The position numbers and the translations under genes were made by a program. From Euperipatoides rowelli (Eukaryota; Onychophora; Udeonychophora; Euonychophora; Peripatopsidae): a DNA stretch of 13,715 nucleotides. Numbering within the stretch: the first letter of the stretch is position 1; each line of letters starts with the position of its first letter. The stretch lies in assembly GCA_003024985.2 (NCBI GenBank), contig PXIH01S0003134.1; one strand, written 5' to 3'. Of this stretch, positions 8,923 through 13,715 are shown one piece after another. The notes under the pieces are model-generated. The model was not told the DNA's origin and made no database searches. It was given only the letters and a program-made list of their open reading frames with translations.

Positions 8923-9140
8923 ACATTGACCATAAGTTTTGCTATCTCATTGACTGGAAACACCTTATTTTTTAGCATTTAAAAAATAGTCACCGCCATC
9001 GTAAAAGATCTCAAATAGTCAAAATAGAAAATTATGTGGAAGAAGTAGTGACTAGACAAACGTTAGACCAGTTGAGTTATATTTGATACATGCAAATATG
9101 AATAAAGTTTGTTTTCCTCCATTTTGGTTTTTGATTGTGT

Positions 9141-9300
9141 TATGATACATTGTGAATACTCCTCTGAATCCCTATGCTTTTACTCAGAGTAGTCAATGCG
9201 TACTCTGACAGTGCTCATAGTTTATTAAATTCCGTAACAGAGTATGCTCTGAATTTTTTTAAAATCCTACCTCTCTGGATTCAGAGTGTACTATGATGTA
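9141..9300. repeat. Inverted CTCTGAAT motif cluster
   Basis: CTCTGAATCC (9162-9171) and GGATTCAGAG (9277-9286) are perfect 10-bp inverted copies. Between them lie further variants of the motif (CTCAGAGTA, TACTCTGACA, GCTCTGAATT). Weak inverted similarity extends outward from both arms. It could be a short, eroded foldback or inverted-repeat element of about 150 bp ending just left of the better-defined element at 9319. No target duplication was found. Confidence 0.35.
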
Positions 9301-9310
9301 CTTGAGTGCA

Positions 9311-9318
9311 CAGAATTT
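9311..9318. repeat. 8-bp target-site duplication, left
   Basis: CAGAATTT here is repeated exactly at 9714-9721, directly outside the two terminal inverted repeats of the element between them. Confidence 0.7.
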
Positions 9319-9410
9319 GGGAACGGTACGCTTTTATCAGCGAAAAAATATTAGGAAATATCAATATTTTTTGTGCAAATTAAAAGATTTCATTAAAATA
9401 AATCACATAC

Positions 9411-9509
9411 CTTGCCATGGGCACTTCGTTGTCTATAACAGTATAATCGTTGGCCAAAAACCACTTCGTTAATAATCGTGTTAGCCATTGTAATATAGCC
9501 ATTTGTCAT
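9411..9509 (-). other. Possible first-exon remnant inside the MITE-like element
   Basis: On the minus strand, ATG at 9509 opens exactly 33 codons. They begin MTNGYITMANTIINEVVFGQ and continue RLYCYRQRSAHGK, ending AAG at 9411. This is followed directly by GTATGTGA, a near-ideal animal splice donor. A second ATG in frame (9488) sits in ACAATGG context. The stretch is richer in GC than its surroundings and lies inward from the right terminal inverted repeat, where the first exon of a DNA transposon would be expected. No protein family is recognised. The open frame also runs upstream through the palindrome to 9644, probably by chance. Confidence 0.3.
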
Positions 9510-9560
9510 AGATACCACCTGGTGGATTTTACTATAAACACGGAAGCTAAATATTTTGAA

Positions 9561-9660
9561 AGAAACTTCTTTTATTTTTGATGAAGGGTGGATTTTATGG
9601 GTAATTTTGGCCAAAATTATCCATAAAATCCACCCGTCATCCAAAATATAAGAAGTTTAT
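9561..9660. repeat. 100-bp near-perfect palindrome, no spacer
   Basis: Centred between 9610 and 9611 (TTTTGG|CCAAAA), the two 50-base arms pair at 44 of 50 positions without gaps. The inner 25 bases of each arm (9586-9610 and 9611-9635) pair at 24 of 25. The DNA or RNA could fold into a long hairpin. It lies wholly inside the 395-bp element. A further partial copy of the arm (GGTGGATTTTA) occurs at 9521-9531 within the same element. Confidence 0.85.
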
Positions 9661-9713
9661 TCCAATAAAAAATGATTAAAAAAATAGTTTGCTGATGAAA
9701 GCGTACCGTCCCC

Positions 9714-9721
9714 CAGAATTT
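9714..9721. repeat. 8-bp target-site duplication, right
   Basis: Exact copy of CAGAATTT at 9311-9318. It marks the right insertion boundary of the inverted-repeat element. Confidence 0.7.
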
Positions 9722-10422
9722 ATTTTGAAAACGTACTAAATATCTAGTTAAAAAAAATCCTACGAGCTGCTCCTCAGCTCAAGCTGTGAATAGGGGAGAG
9801 AATATATTTTTTATAAGAAATGGAAGGTATTTTAGTAATATTACGTGAAATTATTTAAAAAACAAACAAGTGAATTCTAATATGAATTCACATACCTATC
9901 ACAAATACTACATAAATTTGGATATTATTTTGTTCCTGCTTTAACTGTTTTAAATACTCACCACTGCTGCAAAAATTAATATGCTGTAACATGTCCTTCT
10001 TGCTTATGCTCATGCAAACTAAATTTAGAAGTACTTGTGATTTGCACTGAAAATAATGTTATATTTAGAGTGCTGCCGATGCTGCGCTTATCGTAGGTCT
10101 AGGATTAATGTTAAAAAGCCACAATTGCATGTTCACAGAGCCACATGTTAGTGAAAAGCTCATTATAACCAAATTATTATACTAACTTAATATTTATTCA
10201 TATTACTGTTTTCTTTTCTGTCAGTTATGAATACAAAATTTAATAAAGCAACTATAGTATTTAAATTTTACTTAGTAAATTAAAAAATATCTGTTTGCTT
10301 CTGTAATTTAATGTAGACTAAAAAAAATTGCATTCAGATAATGGGGAAAGAGGAAATATCTGTCAGCAAGTTATTGTGCAAATGATACACTGATGAAATC
10401 CTATATACTAATTGGAATAGCA
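9722..10422. other. AT-rich spacer, no gene seen
   Basis: No coding frame or RNA gene is supported. Minor structure only: GAGCTG and CAGCTC make a 6-bp hairpin around 9765-9781, and two GAATTC sites lie 12 bases apart near 9871-9888. Confidence 0.5.
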
Positions 10423-10636
10423 TGTTCCGAAGCCAGTAACAGTGCCATCTAATGGGCTTATTCAAAACTTTTTTTTTTCTTTCTCTTAGATCACTGTGAT
10501 ATAAAACAACAAAAAAGAGGTTTAACGAGCTTAAAACATCATCGCGAAAACTATTTTTAGAAACTTTAAGTGGTGTTTTCTCGTACATAAAAAGGACTTA
10601 AACAAAAAAAATGGTTGATGCACTTGTAACGGCTAG
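10423..10636 (+). mobile_element. Helitron-like non-autonomous element, copy 2
   Basis: Related to 8626-8778: both begin TGTTCCGAA, and the stretch from about 10543 onward follows copy 1 through CTATTTTTAGAAACTTT, GTGTTTTCTC, GGACTTAAAC and TTGATGC. This copy keeps about 85 extra internal bases (10458-10542) but has a damaged 3' end. The hairpin is lost (CACTTGTAACGG) and the spacer before CTAG (10633-10636) is deleted. The two copies are clearly diverged, so both insertions are old. Confidence 0.5.
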
Positions 10637-10658
10637 TACTTTCTTAAACATTTTAACT

Positions 10659-10880
10659 TACATGGTTTTCATAAAGTATTTCCCTCATAAAAATTAATTT
10701 CGAAAATGTTTAGGTATCAGTGAACAGTTTGCGACAAAATGTAGGTAAACTAATAAATATTTTCATTACAATTTTAATACGCTTCAACATGAGCGCCGTT
10801 CATGTTTGGTTCACCATCTCTTCAGAGACAGCCCAATAGTGTCTCTTATCCTCATCTTCAATGTCGCCACATTCATTTGA
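10659..10880 (-). pseudogene. Degraded mariner/Tc1-like transposon tail
   Basis: On the minus strand, a short frame (10803-10774) reads MNGAHVEAY followed by TAA. It resembles the NGxHxE C-terminal ending of many insect mariner/Tc1-type DDE transposases. Upstream in another frame is the coding-like DKRHYWAVSEEMVNQT, so at least one frameshift is present. Beyond the stop, the outer end reads GGGAAATACTTTATGAAAAC, then CATGTA (10684-10659), resembling the terminal inverted repeat of such elements ending at TA. No catalytic Asp motifs and no partner terminal repeat were found further right, so only the tail survives. The assignment rests on short motifs. Confidence 0.35.
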
Positions 10881-11433
10881 TCATGACAAATGGATTTAAA
10901 GAGACTACGTTGGAAAGCATCCCACACAGCATCATACCATCATTCGTTTTCTGAGACCTACACTTCCCGTCTCTCTAACATGGCCTCCCAGGTGTTATGT
11001 TTTTATGGTCAGGTGATGATCATCTGTCATCAGTTGTGAACACATTGACACATTTTCTGCATAGGAACCATTTTGGATTATGGTAATTGCAGCTCTACCT
11101 ATTGTTATCTAGTGACAACTATTAAGAAACAATAAAGATTTTATGAGTTCACCTACATGTTGCCACAAATAGTTTGCTGCTCCCCATTACAAATTATTAA
11201 AAATGCTTTTTCATAATGACGTTAAGACTTTATTTACATTCTGTGTGGTAACAATAAAAGTGAGCTTTTCAGGGTTCGCTTCTAAGCATCAGCTTTCAAC
11301 CTCCGTTCCACTTAGTAGTAGCCTCTAGATAATCTTAAAAAAAAAAAGTCAGCGACGGACTATCCACTTATGACAAATAGGGATTAAATTATCTCCAATA
11401 ATTTAAATTAAATATGATTTGGAAGCTATGTAA
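10881..11433. other. Spacer with no supported gene
   Basis: Base composition from 10881 to about 11060 is less AT-rich than its surroundings and may be more of the decayed transposon tail. Neither strand gives a frame free of stops with recognisable motifs. An A run lies at 11338-11347. Confidence 0.4.
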
Positions 11434-11467
11434 ATGAGGCCCATATCCTTTTGGGCTAGGGCCTCAT
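11434..11467. other. Perfect 9-bp stem-loop
   Basis: ATGAGGCCC (11434-11442) pairs perfectly with GGGCCTCAT (11459-11467) across 16 bases. It is GC-rich compared with the surrounding DNA. There is no neighbouring coding region, so it has no assigned role. Confidence 0.5.
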
Positions 11468-11677
11468 ATCTTTAAATTTTAATTACAATTAGATTTTATG
11501 CAAATAATTATAATTTATTTTAGAAATATATCGCTAGATTGTTGTTGAGCGATTTATTTTGTATATTTTGCAATTAGTTCAAATAAACGCTAATAATATT
11601 GAAAAAGATTAATATTTATGGAGTCGTAACATCTAAGTAAACATGAAAGAAACGCTACTAATTTTGAAACGATCAAG

Positions 11678-11734
11678 GTCCTTTCAAAATGGTGATGCTT
11701 TCTGTTCCTGTTTCTTAAAGATAGAGGGTTTTTA
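11678..11734. repeat. Diverged direct repeat, copy a
   Basis: About 57 bases (core TTTCTTAAAGATAGAGGGTT) align with 11822-11882 (core TTTCTTACAGATAGAAGAGC) with a few small gaps, about 143 bp apart. Similarity is obvious by eye but imperfect, so this is an old local duplication or two copies of one short repeat. Confidence 0.45.
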
Positions 11735-11821
11735 TGCGCATATATGGGCATATGACATATGATGTATTATGGGATATCTGTTTATGCCCCTCCTACTTCC
11801 AGGATTTCTGGAACCATTCGG

Positions 11822-11882
11822 ATCTTTTCCAAGATGGCTGATTTCTAGTTCTCGTTTCTTACAGATAGAAGAGCTTTTTCAA
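11822..11882. repeat. Diverged direct repeat, copy b
   Basis: Partner of 11678-11734. The open frame that crosses it (65 codons from 11769) shows no recognisable motif and is likely a by-product of local composition. Confidence 0.45.
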
Positions 11883-11969
11883 AGAAGATCCAATATATTT
11901 TGGACTCCCTACGACCTTACAAACTCTAGGGATAAATTTGTAAAAATTGAGTCAAAGGAGCATTGAAAT

Positions 11970-12806
11970 TTGCTGTCTAACAACATAGCAAACTCTGGAG
12001 CTCCCATTATTCCAGAAACAGCCAGAGATACATTTATTTGTAGGCACTAGGTAGCTTCTTTTGCTAGTATTATATAAAGTAGTTTACAGTGTAAAAGTAA
12101 ACAGCAGAATTTATTTTTGTAATCTAATTATACTTTTTGGATATTGCCTTTTTTTTTTTTTTTTTGGAATCCTGATAAATTTTAATTTGTGTTTATTTTT
12201 ATAAGTGAGCTTTTCATGAATTATTAATTCAATCTCGAACTTTTTCAAAAAAAAGTTAGAAATAAAACAATATTAGTGATTATATAAAGAGACATTTAAT
12301 AATTTTATTAGAAATAATGGCTGAATTAACTTTTGTATTTCAACTTATGTCAGTGATTAAAAATATATAAAAGCTATTCGTTCTGATAATAATTAGATTT
12401 TAAACTACTAGAAAAGCCTGCTTGTCAATGGATTATTTCAAAATATAAATAGAACCACGCTATAATAATTCCCTATAGTATACTTAATAACATTTGGAGA
12501 TAAAATTATCTTGGAGCAGAAAAAAATAATAATATTTTAAAAGAAAATTTGTGAAGTGCAAATTTAACACTTGAAATGCAGCATTTAATAGTAAATGTCA
12601 GAATGAAATAACATAAAATATTAGAAAACTTCTAAGAAAAAAAACATGTACCCATAATAAATAAGTATTGAAAAAATACAAAACTTTGCATTTTTTTTTT
12701 TGTATTATTAGTTATTTCATATTTTAATGAATTTCCACTAATAAATAACAATTCATTTATTTCAAATAAATTAATGATAAAAAAAAAAGATACTAACTTC
12801 AGTCAA
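11970..12806. other. AT-rich spacer, no gene seen
   Basis: Contains a 17-T run at 12149-12165, a T run near 12691-12701 and many short AT repeats. No coding frame, RNA gene or transposon end was recognised. Confidence 0.5.
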
Positions 12807-12847
12807 GGAGCGGTGGTCATGTGGAAACAAGCATGAACACCAGCTCC
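12807..12847. other. Stem-loop 1 of a hairpin pair
   Basis: GGAGCGGTGGTCATG (12807-12821) pairs with CATGAACACCAGCTCC (12832-12847) with one bulge and one mismatch, closing a 10-base loop. It is GC-rich compared with its surroundings and lies six bases before a second hairpin. Confidence 0.55.
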
Positions 12848-12853
12848 CAAGAC

Positions 12854-12881
12854 ATATACTAAGGTTGTGTCCTCAGTATAT
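12854..12881. other. Stem-loop 2 of a hairpin pair
   Basis: ATATACTAAGG (12854-12864) pairs with CCTCAGTATAT (12871-12881) at 10 of 11 positions around the loop TTGTGT. With the preceding stem-loop it makes a compact ~75-base double hairpin that might be a structured RNA or a transposon end. Confidence 0.55.
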
Positions 12882-13052
12882 TTCCATTTCTCAGTAAAAG
12901 CGGGCCCCAAAAAAAATTATGGACCCTAAACATTTGTCTATTTGATAATCTGGTCATGATTCACCACCTACAAATAATTTAAAATTTTAGTGCATCAGTT
13001 TTTTTAAAGCTTCATGATGACATTTTTTATTTAAATATGTTTAATTAATTTA

Positions 13053-13090
13053 TAATTAAAATAACAAGTCTATGTGGGCGTGCCTCTCAA
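13053..13090. repeat. GTGGGCGTG direct repeat, copy 1
   Basis: The segment AAGTCTATGTGGGCGTGCCT (13066-13085) with its AT-rich lead-in recurs in diverged form at 13352-13390, about 302 bp away. Sequence after the two copies does not match. Confidence 0.5.
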
Positions 13091-13226
13091 ATTAATTTAT
13101 CTATTAATACGTGAAGGGAAAACTTTGGGTGCACGAAGGAGTGTGAGATTTGGCAGAGTTAAAGTTTATATGGCGAGGGAGTGCAATAAGCTAAAATTTA
13201 TATATAAAATTAAAACAGTCATTGTT

Positions 13227-13294
13227 TAGCGTTGTGGCGGCTTTTTACAAAGGAAAGTAGCGTTGTGGCGGCTTTTTACAAAGGAGTGGCGGCT
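13227..13294. repeat. 31-bp tandem repeat, two units and a fragment
   Basis: A 28-base unit beginning TAGCGTTGTGGCGGC occurs at 13227-13254 and again, identical, at 13258-13285, separated by AAG. A partial third copy (GTGGCGGCT) follows at 13286-13294. The identity of the two units points to a recent slippage or duplication event. An open frame crosses it but shows nothing recognisable. Confidence 0.8.
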
Positions 13295-13351
13295 AATTTT
13301 CTTTTTGGTCGAATTTCGACCAACACTGGATTACTAGTAAATATGATAAAT

Positions 13352-13390
13352 ATAAAATTAAATAAACTAGTCTCTGTGGGCGTGTCTCTT
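13352..13390. repeat. GTGGGCGTG direct repeat, copy 2
   Basis: Diverged copy of 13053-13090 (TAGTCTCTGTGGGCGTGTCT). The two copies bracket about 300 bp that includes a short tandem repeat. They may be edges of one small element or two units of an old tandem array. Confidence 0.5.
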
Positions 13391-13715
13391 CTGTTCATCC
13401 ATAATTATGGTCTAGTTATTAAAAAAAATTATTAAAACGGAAACTAGACTGAAACAATGTTGGTTATTTCTTTGCTATGAAAGATTGGGGGGGGGGGGAT
13501 TTTTTTGACCAAGTGGAATTGTTGTTTTTTTTTAGTAATTTTCTTTGAAATAAAATCATAACAAAAAAAAAAGAAATCTATTTGTGTGACCTTTAATAAA
13601 GTGCCATCTCTAGATTCAAACTTAGGATTCCAGTGTGTCATAACTCCTCAGGAAAAGGCTGGTTCTGGCACAGTTCAAATTTTTAAGTTAGATCCGAGTA
13701 AAAACCGATTTCAAA
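13391..13715. other. Low-complexity right edge, no gene seen
   Basis: Contains a 12-G run at 13487-13498, followed by T and A runs (13500-13506, 13525-13533, 13563-13572). No supported gene on either strand. The 65-codon minus-strand frame here is made largely of homopolymer codons (Lys, Phe, Pro). Confidence 0.5.

Larger units (their letters stand above)
9319..9713. mobile_element. 395-bp inverted-repeat DNA transposon (MITE-like)
   Basis: The left end GGGAACGGTACGCTTTTATC (9319-9338), continuing AGC, matches the reverse complement of the right end (9691-9713) at 21 of 23 bases. CAGAATTT flanks both sides as an 8-bp target duplication. Together these define a complete, non-autonomous cut-and-paste element. 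Eight-base duplications are made by hAT, P and Merlin-type transposases. The ends do not clearly match one of these by eye. Inside, the right half carries a near-perfect ~100-bp palindrome (9561-9660). The minus strand has an open stretch ending at a good splice donor (9411). That may be what remains of the first exon of the autonomous parent. Confidence 0.7.

Noticed and set aside
10334-10588. 84-codon minus-strand open frame
   Set aside because: It runs antisense through the Helitron-like repeat and its flank, has no recognisable motif, and includes Phe/Lys-rich homopolymer codons.
11769-11966. 65-codon plus-strand open frame
   Set aside because: Overlaps a diverged non-coding repeat, with no conserved motif, no splice sites and no partner exon.
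13227-13285. CRISPR-like spaced repeats
   Set aside because: Only two units with a 3-base gap and no spacers; the setting is a eukaryotic genome.
13232-13435. 67-codon plus-strand open frame
   Set aside because: Starts inside the 31-bp tandem repeat and shows only repeat-encoded and AT-rich residues.
13444-13641. 65-codon minus-strand open frame
   Set aside because: Mostly homopolymer-derived Lys, Phe and Pro runs from the A, T and G tracts; no motif.
1-13715. Bacterial operon reading of the short open frames
   Set aside because: Frames are short, scattered and non-collinear, and lack ribosome-binding sites. Several start at GTG or TTG only because the true frame continues upstream into a transposon relic.

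Overview
This window looks like gene-poor, AT-rich nuclear DNA from an invertebrate, most likely an arthropod or insect. The guess rests on composition, on remnants of two different LINE-type retrotransposons, on Helitron-like 3' ends, on a short inverted-repeat DNA transposon and on a tRNA-derived sequence. The species cannot be named from the sequence. There is no operon structure, no ribosome-binding-site-led gene series and no intact protein-coding gene. The open frames of 60-100 codons are fragments of decayed transposons or chance frames in AT-rich DNA.

Left part (1-1233): AT-rich DNA with homopolymer runs and no recognisable gene.

Central part (1234-6699): a 2733-bp segment is present twice, head to tail (1234-3966 and 3967-6699). 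Everywhere I compared the copies they match, with a constant 2733 offset and no indel. Each copy carries a coding-like fragment (1945-2162 / 4678-4895), a small stem-loop island (2296-2339 / 5029-5072) and part of a LINE reverse transcriptase starting at 3203 / 5936. The duplication junction at 3966/3967 cuts the reverse transcriptase after the thumb-like region. Only the second copy therefore continues into the LINE C-terminus (to 7220) and its (AAAT)n tail (7285-7307). The LINE has shared frameshifts and stops in both copies, so it was already dead before the segment was duplicated.

Right part (7308-13715): a mosaic of small, old transposon pieces. In order these are: a possible short exon (7534-7624); the minus-strand C-terminus of a second, unrelated LINE (8282-8625) abutting a Helitron-like repeat (8626-8778); a minus-strand tRNA-derived sequence (8850-8922); a 395-bp inverted-repeat element (9319-9713) with an 8-bp target duplication, a ~100-bp palindrome and a possible captured first exon; a second Helitron-like copy (10423-10636); a minus-strand mariner-like tail (10659-10880); several hairpins; and a cluster of short repeats near 13060-13390.

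No cooperating gene system is visible. The most notable items are the apparently perfect tandem duplication (very recent, or an assembly error) and the complete inverted-repeat element with its palindrome.
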